The position numbers and the translations under genes are program-made. DNA of 64,000 nt from NCBI GenBank assembly GCA_004154925.1, contig QJNS01000008.1, forward strand, positions 496,001 to 560,000. Direction: 5' to 3'. Each line of letters starts with the position of its first letter. Position 1 is the stretch's first letter. The notes beneath the pieces are model-generated. The model was given only the letters and a program-made list of their open reading frames with translations, ran no database searches and was not told the origin of the DNA. Of the stretch, positions 12,997-24,800 are shown piece by piece. Source of the DNA: Monosporascus cannonballus. Its lineage: Eukaryota > Ascomycota > Sordariomycetes > Xylariales.

Positions 12997-15900
12997 TTCG
13001 CGAAATAGTTTAGCTCGTGGTTTAATATAATACGTTAATAAAATTAAAATATAATATCATAAATTTTATTATTAATTTTTTTATTACGCAATCCAATAAA
13101 AAATATATTACAAGAATATTGTATTAATATTAATATATTAAGAAAAGCTTTTTCTTTAAATTTTGATTAAAAAGTTATTAACAGTAAGTAAATAATATAT
13201 AAACGTTTAATATATATTCTTAATATATATATATTTTTGAGACAAAGCTTTCAAATTCTAAAACTACAAATGTTTCAATTCTAGTATAGCATATATTAAG
13301 ATAAATTAACAGATGTTCGTAATTATACAATCTATTTGAATTATTAAAAAAGTAAACAAATGTATTAAAAAAATAATTAAAATATATTAAAAATATTTTA
13401 TTACATTTTAAAATAATATATAAATTCACAATGCTTGTATTAAATAATATATATGTATATATGATATTAATCATTGCAAAAGTAGTATAATAATGTTGAT
13501 ATAAAAAGATCTTAATTTTATATTTAACATTTGTTCACAATACCTAAAATAAATTTATTAATCTTAAAATAAAATATTGATTAAAATAATTTTGTAATTC
13601 TTTTAAAAACAACATGTAAACTTCAATTTTATAAATAATTACATAAAGATATGTTATAATTAAAAAGGTTTAAATATAATAATGAAGAAGCTTAATCAAT
13701 ATTAAAACCCAATCATACGGGTTTGTATTAATAAGACTATTACAATGGTTTAAATAATTTATATAATAATTAATGGCGTTTCATACTATTAACAAGGTTG
13801 GAAGTAATGAATTATCATTCGTTATTATTATTATTTAAATTATCGATAGAATAAATACATAAATTTAATATAAATATTTTATTTTTTTAAAAAAATAACA
13901 TCAAAACATATTATAAATTTAATTGTATTAAATATTATTCATTTTATATAAACTTAATTACTTTCTATGATTAGAAAATCTAAATTATATAACCTTTCGT
14001 ATAAGTTCAACCCTTATTTTGATGCGATTTTAATTTAAGTTATATTACAATGTCTCTGTTCTTTAGAATTTTAGTTTTAAAATGTATTTCTAGTAAATCT
14101 CATTTTATTATAATATATTTTATTAGTACCTATGAATCTTAAAAACATTTGAAATTCAAAGATATAAATTCTCTAATTATTTATATTATCAAATTTGGTT
14201 TGAAAGTAATAGTATATTCATTGTATTTGGAAAAATATATTATATAGCAAAAAATTAAAGAAATTCGTTATCATAAATGTTTGGACATTCCGATTAACCT
14301 TTTTATATTATATTAAAAACATTAAGTAAATTCAAAATGAAAGCTATTATTGCGAAATATCTTTTATAATTTTGATAAGAAATAAAGGAAATTAATCTCT
14401 TAATAACGCGATGTTAACGAAATTATTCATCGTTTTTAATTTATATCGGTTAAGATAATTCTATAAAATATTTAAGATTATTAATTATAAGCTTTATTGA
14501 ATAAATAAATTGAAAAGAATAAAGAGACGTGGAAATCTAATTTACTATAATTATGTTTTCCTGTAACAGTTTTAATTATTTATTTTCGAAAATCTTAATA
14601 GAAGTAATTAGTATTAGCAATTCTAGTATTATTGTTTAAATTTCTGTAATAAAACATTAAATATTTAAAATAGTTTTTAAAAACTTTGAAGTATTTTCGA
14701 AACATATATATATTTTACTATTCTTTTAAACATTAGATAAATACGGTCTTTCTAACGTCGAAATCACTTTTTTATTCTTACAAGAGTGTGTTTTTCATTT
14801 TTATATTTTTTATTTTATATAAGATTTAATCCCATATATTATTACTTTCAATAATGCTATATAAGAAAATAAATAGTATTTAATTTTATGCAACAGGTTC
14901 ATTAATACTTATTTTTAAAGTTTTATTTAAGAAATTTATATAAATGAATATATTTAAAATGGAACGGGCTTTAGCAATCTTCCTTAATTTAAATATTTTG
15001 TATTATAAAATAAATTATTTTTACATTTCAAGATAGTTAATATTTTTGATTCTTGATTATTAGGACATATTCCTATTAAGTTTGATATAAATATTAATTC
15101 TACATTTATTTTTTAAATTAATTCTGTGAATAATTTTAACAGATTTCTGATTTTATTATCAGTAAGTTCTATATATTGTGTTTTGTAGATACTTAAATCC
15201 AAAATTCACCATTTAATTTATTGAAATTATGAGAAAAGGTTTTAAGAAATTTATAGCATATTTTTATTTAATAAGTATATAATACTTAATTTAAACGGTT
15301 TACGTATGTGAATATGTAAGCTTAAAATATAGTAAATAATACAAAGTTTAAACCTATTAATATTATAGAAATCTATATAAATTTTAAAATAACTATATAT
15401 TTTCTATGTAATAAATTAGGTATAATAATTTATATATAATAAACACATTTATTGAAATAAACTGTATCTTATACTTATACTAATAATTTTTAAAACGAAT
15501 AAATATGTTTTATAAATGTATTATGGATATCAAAATTACTATTTTTATTTTAAGGACAAAATGAGTAAGGCAAAATTAAAATAGAAATCTTATAGTTTTT
15601 AATATATTGATTTATTAAATATTTACGTATCTTACGTGGTAATTATATTTAAAACATCTTTTGAAAGTTTATAATCCTGTAACTTTTTATGTCTTCCTTA
15701 CTTTCTATTTCTATTATTTAAATTTTTAATTTATATTATATAATATAGCCGTATTATTATTCTACTATCTATATATATATATATATTTCTTTAATGTAAT
15801 ATGCTAAATAAGATAATTAATTTTAATAAATTCTTTTCGAATGTTTATTATTTATTTATAAAACTTTTGTTATTTTTTTAATCTTATATTATTCATAGTA

Positions 15901-16480
15901 ACATATTTAAAATTCATTATCTTTTAAGATATTATAATTATTTTTTGAAACTTTTTAACAGTGTTTCAATCTATAAACATTTAGTATTTTATTATTAAAT
16001 ATTGCCTAAAATCGATCAAAGATAACCAAACAGTTATACGATATAACATAAATGAAGTATTAAATTTTCACTTGCTGTAAGCAACTGATTTTAAGGCACG
16101 TATAATTATTTAAATATAATCATTTTATAATATTTTTTAAAAAGATTTAAAAAGGTTCTTAATTACATATAACCGAAAACCCAATTATTATAACCGTAAC
16201 CGTAAAATCCTTACCAAATTGGGTCATTTATTAAAGAAAAATGAGCGTATAGAGTAGAGTATTATGATTAACTTAATTGGTTTTAAGAAGTTAAATAAAA
16301 GATATTATTAATTATTTCTCCGCAAATTTAACTTGAAATTCTGAAAATTTTACATAATAACATAAAATATATCTTATCATTAATAAATACGTAATTTTAA
16401 CTTATATATGCGTTTTCTAATCATTGTTACGAAATATTCATTATTTCCTATAAGCGAATATATATTACAACGAAAACTTG
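12997..16480. other. AT-rich, CpG-poor island without RIP signature
   Basis: No gene recognised. The stretch is as AT-rich as its surroundings but has the reverse dinucleotide pattern. By hand count, 14041-14340 has about 23 CpA+TpG and only one or two CpG, whereas 29701-30000 (RIPped Gyp3) has about 8 CpA+TpG and about 15 CpG. That pattern fits slow deamination of methylated CpG rather than RIP. The only thing I can place in it is an old LTR at 13690-13880. An inverted repeat AACCCAATT ... AATTGGGTC lies near 16180-16228. The open frame 13220-13474 (minus) is low-complexity. Confidence 0.6.
13690..13880 (-). repeat. Ancient diverged LTR fragment of the A-G chromovirus family
   Basis: The R/U5 part of an LTR. 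The block beginning 'cttaatcaatattaaaaccc' and continuing through 'catacgggtttgtatta' aligns base for base with B's LTR at 26010-26080 ('tttaatcaattattaaacct', 'cgtacggatttatatta'), including the following ttaaataat repeats. No adjoining gag or pol is readable. Here CpG of the family (CGTACGGG) has become CATACGGG, in contrast to the young copies where CpG is kept. Confidence 0.6.
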
Positions 16481-17372
16481 TATGATTTTTAAATGTAATT
16501 ATATCACTGTTATTATTTATTTTTCAGCATTTGTCAAAATAGTTTCGATAATTTCCATTTTACGGAAAATATTGCACAACTCGATCTATTATTTAAAAAG
16601 AATTTGTTTAGTTTCTTGTATGAAATAACTCAAATTTCGACGTTAATTACTTCGATAATCATCATGATTTTATTAATGAGCTTTTTTCTCATAATTTAAA
16701 GATTTCCGCTTATATCGATAAAAGTAAGTTTATTAATATTCAAACCAGTCTTTTTTACGAAACGTTTATTAAATTTGGCAACGTTTTTCTAAAATGGGAA
16801 TATATTATTATAAATACCGTTATCGTTATTAATAGTAATACCAATTTTAATTACGGTAAAAATAGCCAGCTATAAATTCAGAGTTTTAAGTTTGTAAAAT
16901 ATTTATAAATATTAATTTTATTATAAACTTTCAAGTTATAAGATATAGTAATTAAAATCACTCTTTTAACGGTTATAATATTATCGTAGATTTCGATATT
17001 TCTGTAAACTCTATAAATATATTTTATAGCATTTTAAATGAATTGTAAATATAGTTATCCTGCAAAAGTGTAAAATATAAATTTGTGAAAAAGCGAATTA
17101 ACTCTTTAAATAATTGTGCCGAAGAAATGAACGTTTTTATCGTATTGGTTACGAATCTAAATGTAATAAGCGGTCGAACTAGTTTTTCATTTTGTATTTA
17201 TTTATAATCTCTTTTATTATTATTAATAAAAAAAGAAGATTAACTTGATTTTCGTTTTTTAAGCGGAAAACTAATATTATTAAACAAAAAGGGCTTTTTA
17301 GAATATTTTTAAAAGAATTTTTTTATAAGCGATAACTTTTAAATCGGAATAATTCTGCCGTTACATAAGAAT
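16481..17372. other. Unassigned AT-rich stretch with one short open frame
   Basis: Sequence returns to moderate CpG content. The only open stretch of note is 16624-16875 on the plus strand (83 codons after a TGA, no ATG near its start), whose translation contains 'NFDVNYFDNHHDFINELF'. I do not recognise it. No LTR, terminal repeat or transposase motif was found. It may be a decayed DNA transposon or part of the older layer to its left. Confidence 0.3.
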
Positions 17373-17800
17373 TGTCATGGCCCAACGAGTCACGGTCTCC
17401 AGAAACGGTCTGTTATGATCCAACCACAAATGCGCGGTAGGGCAGGTCATGTAATGGATCACTAACTTACTAGTAGTAAGCCAGTAAACAGGATTACCAA
17501 CTTACTGGTAGTAAGCCAGTAAGCCGGATTACCAATTTACAGATAATAAGCTAATAAGCCGGATTACTAATTTATTAATAATAAGCTAATGAGCAAAAAT
17601 ATAATATATATATTTACTATTTTTATAATTCCTATAATTTTAATTTATAATATTTATAAATATTAATCGTTTATAATAACCAGATATTAAAAAACTTAAT
17701 ATATTATTATATATATTATTATAATTCTTACAATATTCCTAATAATATTAACCTGTGCGACTTAAAATTAAATAATTAATCAAAACTTTTAGCCGTTCTA
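17373..17800 (+). repeat. 5' LTR of element A
   Basis: 428 bp. It starts TGTCATGGCC, equivalent to TGTTACGACC of other family LTRs, and ends AGCCGTTCTA, equivalent to AGCCGTCACA. The first ~150 bp retain many CpA and TpG, while the remainder is strongly RIPped. It holds four 35-bp tandem repeats (17456-17595). Confidence 0.82.
17456..17595 (+). repeat. Four 35-bp tandem repeats in U3 of A
   Basis: Four consecutive 35-bp units, each beginning GGAT(C/T)AC and containing a TTACTAGTAGTAAG-type near-palindrome and AAGCCAGTAA. Units 1 and 2 are little mutated, units 3 and 4 progressively RIPped (AAGCTAATAA). B's LTR carries two such units in inverse orientation (26197-26266). Their U3 location suggests an enhancer or protein-binding array, which is inference. 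Confidence 0.9.
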
Positions 17801-17859
17801 TGGTATAAATTCTTATTTAATAATACCGTTAAGCTTTAGGCAATATTTAATATTGTTAA

Positions 17860-18860
17860 AATATCGACCAATATTTAAAAAACTTTTATTTAATAACTTT
17901 AAATTCAAATTTGGGAATTAACCAAAATTCGACAAATTAAGGTTACGTTATTTACCTAAGTTTTTTTCCCCGTATATAGCCTAAGAAACCCGAAATTTAC
18001 GGTAAAAAAATAACCTTCAAATTTTTGTAATTTTAAAATGAATTTATTTTCGTTTTGTAACGCTTAATAACCTCACGGATCAGAATTTAATAATAAGGAT
18101 ATATTTAACGGAAAATATGGTTAATTAATTTATGTTTTTATAAAGAATCTTTTAAAAATTAACAAAATAAATAAATTCTTTTTATTAATAACCTTTTTTT
18201 ATTTTATATTAATTTCGAAAATAAAATACGTATTAATTTCGATAATTCAGATAAAAACCAATTTACGAGTAAATAACTTTTATAATTCAAATAAAAAAAG
18301 ATTTACGTTAAAATATATTATAATTTTCAAAATTTTATAATTAAAGAAATAATAAATTTAACGCCTTTAGTAATACATTGTATAAAGAAATAAAAAATAA
18401 TTTAAAAAATACAATTATACGGATTAAATAATGAATTACGTTAAACCGGTATATTGGAAAAATACATAAAATTGATAATTAATAATTTAAAAAATTATAA
18501 GAAAATTATATATCTTATATTTAAAATATAAAATATCTAAGTAAAACAAAAAATAAAACGTATTTTTTACTCTTTTCGGAACGGCATTAAAACCTATGGA
18601 ATTTGACGTTACCTATAAATAAAACTGGAACCAGATTAAATACTTTAATTACGGCAAAATGCGATAAAAAACTTATAAATATAAGAAACCTAAGAAATTA
18701 CGGCAAAAGAACTAAATACCTATACTGAAAAAATAATTCAGGAATAATTAAGGAAACGATAACAAAATTATTAATGTAATTTAAACCAAATTAGTATTAA
18801 GCTTACAACAAAATTTCTAATAAGAATTATTATAAGAAAAAGTCAAATAGAAAAACAAAA
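17860..18860 (+). pseudogene. gag: Element A gag (type II), RIP-inactivated
   Basis: Structural Gag remnant of the type also found in G (for example 'FYFILISKIKYVLIS' here and 'FYFISISKIKYVIIS' in G at 57123-57479), unlike the gag of B, C and E. The zinc knuckle reads 'IKYFNYGKMRYKTYKYKKPK' near 18634-18690, in which the CCHC residues have become Tyr/Tyr/Tyr/Tyr by RIP. Many stops. The start codon cannot be fixed. Confidence 0.7.
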
Positions 18861-21800
18861 ACCTAAAAAACTAATTTAATAAATATTATACATATAACAA
18901 AAAATATTATAAGGATAATTATATAAATATTAAAACTAAGTGGAAAAAAATTAATTGCAGAACTTTTATTCGATATAGCAAAATATACGCCATATATTAT
19001 CGACGACGAAAATATCACCGTTACGAAAAATAAAAATAATATATTTACGAGCGAATTACGCCTATATATCCTAAGGGATTCGATGTTCCAAATCGTGCCA
19101 GAAATAACAAAAATATTAAATAATAATATGGATAATTTCGAAATATAACCCCAAATAATATCCAGCAATTGGCCGAAACAAAAGGTTAACGCGAAAAAAA
19201 TAATACCCGCAGAAGAATCCTTTTTATTATTAAGAATAATATAATTATTAAATTGGAAAAAAGGTAATACAACATATAATAAAAAACATTATTAGAACAT
19301 TATTACGGATTTTTATTTTTAATTAATATTTATTATAAATCCTTGAAAAATAATTAAAGCAATATATTAATTTATAAATGTATTTGAAACGATAATTAAA
19401 ATAACACATAATAGGATATAACAGCAAATATAAAAAAGTAATGTATTTAATAAAAAAGAAATCATAATACAACCAAAAATAATTAATATAATTCGAAAGA
19501 AATAATACGTTAATAATAACGACAAATATAATAATTTAGCGCGTTAAACGAAGAAAATATAAAAAAAGCTTAATAAATTCGAATAAAAATTAAAAGAAAA
19601 ACGAAATTACATATAAAAGAGTTGTAAATTAACAACATCTAAAGGAATTAAAAGGAATTCTTTAAAAGAATTTTTAAAACAACGATAAAAAATATTACCG
19701 ACTTTATTACTTTGGATATACGAATCAGAACGTATTAATATATCGTAATAATTAATTATAAAACTTTAAGGGGGAATAATAGTATATTAAATATAAGTTA
19801 TAAGTTTAAAATGCTATAAAAATTGAAATAAAACACTTATATAACGATAAATACTAAAATATAGGAATTGGTTTACGATAACGGAAAAATAATATGCGAA
19901 ATTAATTATTTCGAAAGTTTATTAAAGAACAATACAAGATAATTAATTTCGATATCGTTTTATTTAGGAATTATGATATAATTTTAAAATTATTACGGAT
20001 ACGTTAATATAAAATTTTCATTAATAACGGAATTAATTAAATAGAATTTGTTTTATTTTTTATTAATAAATAAAACATAATCTTTTAATATTAGATTAAT
20101 AATAACAACGAATATGAATCTAAAGATATAATAAAAAACTTATTACCTAAAGAGATAAAATATAGAAACACAAGTACTAAAGAAGAATACGATACATCGT
20201 TATTATTATTAAAACGAAATTAAAACAATTAAATAATAATTTAAAATAATAAATGAAAAAGCCCCAAAAGATAGAAACTCTAATTAATATATTATTATAA
20301 TATTATATATACAAATAACTTTTTAAAAAAAGGTTTGATAGGAAATTAACAGCATATAACGCATAGAATTATAAACTAATTTTTAAAAAAGGTTTTTAAC
20401 AACATTTACCTGATTTATAACCTTAATAAAAATAAGTTACGTATTTTTAAAAAAAATATTTAAAGGATCGGCTATAAAAAATGGATTCAATTTTCGAAAT
20501 TACTAGCAAAATATTTAATATTTTTTATATTAATAAAAACAAAATATTACAATTTAGAATTCATTATCGATAATTAAAAAATGTTATTATTAAAGATTAT
20601 ATATTATTACCCTTAATCATAAAAACAAAAAACCGATGTTACGGCAGCAAATAATTCATAATATTTAATCGTAAAAATAAATATAATCTTATTAAGATTA
20701 AAAAACGATAAAAAATAATTTTTTTTGAAACGATATACGGATTATTTGAGTGTTTGATTATATTAATAAAATTGACGGCTCTAATAATAACCTTTTACTA
20801 CATAATTAATTATATATTATAGAAATATCTTAATCCTTTCGTCGTTTATTATTTTAACGATATTTTTTTATTTTAAAAAACAGAACAAATATACGCAAAA
20901 TATATTTATAAAGCTTTTTAAACTTTATAAAACGGAAAAATATTTATTAACGCAAAAGAATATTAATTATATATACAAGAAGTAAAATATCTAGAACATA
21001 TTATTATCTTAAAATATATTAAGATAAAGTTTAAAAAAGGCGCTGTAATTACAAAATGATAAACGTTAACGATAATTAAGGAAATATAAGTATTCTTTAT
21101 ATTTACTTACTATTATAAGAAATTTATTCGAAATTCTAGCAAAATAATTATATCCTTGATAAATCATATAAAAAAAGAAATTTAAATAAACGTTAAATAC
21201 AAAAAGAATATTTCAAGATATTAAGGATATAATTATTAAAGAACTAATATTTATTATATATAATTTAAAATATTTTATTAAATTAAAAACTAATATTTTA
21301 AATTCTACCTTCAACGTAATAAAATAGATAACGAATTAATTAAGGCAAATTATATCTTATTATATTTTTCCGTATAAATTAAAAGACACCGAACTTTATT
21401 ACGGTATTCCACATAAAGAATTTATGGCTATTATTATAGCATTTCGAAAATTTAGGTACTTCCTAAAAGGAAAATTGTATTAAGTTAAAATTCATACAGA
21501 TTATCAATATTTTACCCGATTTATAATAATTAAGAAATTTATAATATGGGATTTTCGTTATTATCCATACAGAAAGATTAAAAAGCAATAAAATAAATAT
21601 TTTAAGTAAGCGATTAAACCTTTTGAAAAAATTGGTTAAAATTAATTATATAATTTTCAACATTATTATAAAAAGATATTTACGTTTACGACAAATTTTG
21701 ACGATTCGGGAAATACCTTTTAATATGTATTAAAAAATGTAATAATATAATAACGGTTTACCAGAAAACCGAAAAACGGATACAATATCAATTCCAAAAA

Positions 21801-22265
21801 AACCCAAAAAGATTTAATATGCGAAATATATAAATATTAGTTATATAAACACCTAGGGATTTAAAAAAATCTTAAAAGAGTTTTAACGTATGTATCCTTT
21901 TCTTAAAGTAAAATTAATAATTTAAAAAATTATATAGTAATAGGATATTTGCGTCAAAACGGAAATTCGATAACATAAGCTATATAGAAAATTACAGCTA
22001 TTACTAGTCGTAAACTAATTATAATATTTAATTATATTTCATTTTATTATTAAACTTCTTATATCAAAATATTTAATGACGGAAATATAATATAATAATA
22101 TTTTTGTAATAATTAATTAGTTTACGAAGGTTTTTAATTTTTTATTATATTATAAAAATATAAATACTGAATAATTAATGTATATTTTCTTTAAATATAT
22201 TTTTAATATATATGGATTATTAATAAGGATTATATTAAATACAAATTCAATTTTTGTCTTTATAT
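18860..22265 (+). pseudogene. pol: Element A pol (PR-RT-RH-partial IN), RIP-inactivated
   Basis: The gag-pol linker begins with the frame 'DIAKYTPYIIDDENITV' shared by C and G. Protease lies near 19700-20050 ('INFDIVLFRNYDIILKLLRI'-like). The RT catalytic box reads 'VVYYFNDIFLF' with YFND at 20850-20861 (consensus YLDD), followed by 'YIQEVKYLEHIII'. RNase H shows 'KEFMAIIIAFRKFRYFLKG' at about 21415-21475. The integrase core 'HFIIKLLISKYLMTEI' is near 22040-22090 and 'YIFFKYIFNIYGLLI' near 22165-22215. It breaks off before the catalytic Glu. Confidence 0.8.
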
Positions 22266-22269
22266 TTTA

Positions 22270-24800
22270 ACAAGGCTTTAGAAAGGAATTTGAACGTTTC
22301 CAAAAAAAAATTAAAAGTTGTTATTATAATTGCTACGTTAACGCAGACCGTAGCCAATTGGCCCGGCATCTCGGTTATTAATTTGTTAACTGTTAACTAG
22401 AACGCGCTCGTCGTTATCGGTAAAAGTTCTTTAATAGACGCTAGGCGCTAGTAAGAATTTTGGCCGGTTCCTAGATAATTTCCGAATCCGAATGCTTTTT
22501 CCACTTAATTAGGTATTGAGCAAATCTGTCTTTCTTTTTATCAAGTATTTGTCCACCTTATATGCCTATTCATTTTTTACTCTAACATGGTTTGTGCCGT
22601 ATATACTTTGATTATATCTGCTGCTAATTCGAATAAAGAAATATAAAGATTTATATAAAATTTAACTTTTAATAAAAATTCCAGTTGATAATTATGTTCT
22701 GAGAAATTTTGGCATTTTTTATAGGCCGATATAGTTAAAGCTAAATTTTTTGTTAGATTGTTTTATTTAGATATGCTTTGTAACTAAAAAAATTATTTCC
22801 CCTTTTTCGAAGCTGAAAATTTTAACATTTTTAGTTATAATATTTGTTTATTTGATTTCGTAAAGATTTCAGTTTTATTTTTATTTCCTAATGTCATTAT
22901 TGTAATTATTTCGTTATAAGGATTATTTCAAGATTACTTAAATTATTATTACTAATTTCTTTCTAAACTTTTAACATAAAACCAAGATTCTTATTTGGAA
23001 ATATTATTTTGATATTATCGTAATAACTGGTATTATTAATTAATTTTACAACTAGTACTTTTTAAACTCAATTACTCTATTCGTAATTAATATAATAACG
23101 TAAATAGGTTTTTAAAATTTCATTAATTTATTTATTCACGATTTAAACACTTTAAATATCTTATAATTTAAACCGATTTAGATTTCAAGGCCTTGTCGAA
23201 ATTTATATGCAAATATTAATTCTTTATCTGAAAAAATGTTTATTGGTAATCGATATATATTAAATATGCCACTAAAAAGAATCCATATTATTCCTTCGGC
23301 GTTTATATTTTTATACTATAATAAAAAATAGAAATATTTTGTAAATCAATTAACGATTACCGAAATCTTATCGCAATATACTTTCGTAACAGAATTTTTT
23401 AATTTAAGAAGTTTGGTAATAAAGTTAAATGCAATTTAATATAATAATTATTTTGCGACTAGTAATAGTTATAATCTTTCGTAAGATTTATTCCGTATTT
23501 AGTTTTAAAGGCTGTTTTTTATTCGTATTTTTTAATCTTGATAAAGATATATATATTTTAAAATCAAATATTATGAATTATGTGGTTCCATAAAATCCGT
23601 TTTATTTTTATAATTAAAGGTGATAATATTGGAATTTTAACAGTAATATTATTTAGTTAGTATTAATTAATTACAAATCGTAATTTTGTATTTTTCTTTA
23701 ATACGAAAATTATTAAATACCCTGCTGGTAGTTTCAAAAGCCCAATCCATTTTTTCTAGAACCGATCTCTTAGGTATTTTTTAAAAATGCATAATTCGTC
23801 TCCGTTAAAGTTATAAATAGGGTAAAACTTCGTCGAAAAACTTTTTTTAAGGATTATTATATAATTTTATTCGCTATATTCTACAATTTATTATTGCGAC
23901 ATACAAGTATGTTTTAATTCATATATTGAAAGTAATAAAATTATTAACGAGTTTTATCGTTATATTTAAAAAGTTTTTTAGAGAATCTTTCTTAATTTCT
24001 CCGGGTTTCGTTATTTTACTGTTTTTTATAAGTAATCTTTTTCTTTTAATTTTTTTCCGAATTTGTCGAACTTTATTTATATTTTTGCGTATAACACATT
24101 AAGCTGTTATATATATTATTATTGTCGGCGCATTATTCTTTGGAATTATATTAATTATTTTTATTTTTATCATAATTCTCTTTCTATTATGTAAATATTT
24201 TTATGCTTCCGATCACATCTTATTATGCGTTATATTAATTATCGTTTTTAAGCTTACCTATAAATCAATAGTTTTTTAATAATCTTTTTTCTTTAACGTT
24301 TATAATAAATATTAATTAAAAATAAAAGTCACTAATAATTCTTTGGTAGTATACTTTTATTATATGGTAAATTAATAGTTTTCAGTTTGGTAATTGGACT
24401 ATTCGTAAGAATGTAAAAGTTTTTTTATGGGCATTATTTTCTTTTGGACCTATATTTTATTACGGCCGATTAATAAATATTTCCTCGGGCTATAAATTGA
24501 AAATATCAATATTATTATTTATCGTTTATTTTATTTCCGGTTCGATTTAGAATATCGATTCCCTTATAGTATATGCCGGTAATTTATCCGTAAATATATT
24601 ATTTTCATCTTTCGATATTAGGATAGTTTCGTCGTCTACAATATATAGTATTCATTTTGCCGTATCGATTAAAAACCCCGCAACAAATTTCTTCTATTTA
24701 ATCCTAATATTTTCGGAATTATCCTTATATTTTTTCTTGTTATAATCGTAATATTTATAGAATTAAGTTATTAATTTTTTTATTTTCTATTGCCGCTTTT
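22270..24800 (-). pseudogene. pol: Element B pol, twice deleted and RIP-inactivated
   Basis: Only parts of pol remain: the gag-pol linker (with 'YTIYYIVDDE'-like residues near 24600), a piece of RT, then a jump from the RT palm ('KTKYG' near 23490) straight to the integrase core ('FDFITKL' region near 23440). Integrase C-terminus and chromodomain region follow down to about 22500. The missing parts are most of the protease (junction ~23880) and RT-RNase H with YLDD (junction ~23490), so this copy could not have moved on its own. Confidence 0.65.

Larger units (their letters stand above)
17373..22270 (+). mobile_element. Element A: chromovirus-family gypsy copy, 3' end missing
   Basis: Plus-strand copy with 5' LTR (17373-17800), gag of type II, then protease, RT, RNase H and integrase. 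It stops within the integrase core at about 22265-22275, where minus-strand element B begins, so the C-terminal integrase, chromodomain, 3' tail and 3' LTR are missing. Its U3 type (35-bp tandem repeats) matches B but not F, D, E, G or C. Left flank of the LTR is AGAAT. Confidence 0.85.

Noticed and set aside
12152..13474. Frames at 12152-12370 and 13220-13474, minus strand
   Set aside because: Low-complexity Ile/Asn/Phe/Tyr translations expected from AT-rich DNA; no domain or conservation seen.
12997..16480. Mitochondrial DNA insertion as explanation of the AT-rich, CpG-poor island
   Set aside because: No recognisable mitochondrial gene, tRNA or rRNA, and an LTR of the nuclear chromovirus family lies inside.
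18863..19168. Hydrophobic frame of 101 codons, minus strand
   Set aside because: Exact antisense of A's gag-pol linker, which aligns with C and G; the counterparts at 24858-25124 and 56598-56849 are the same shadow in B and G.
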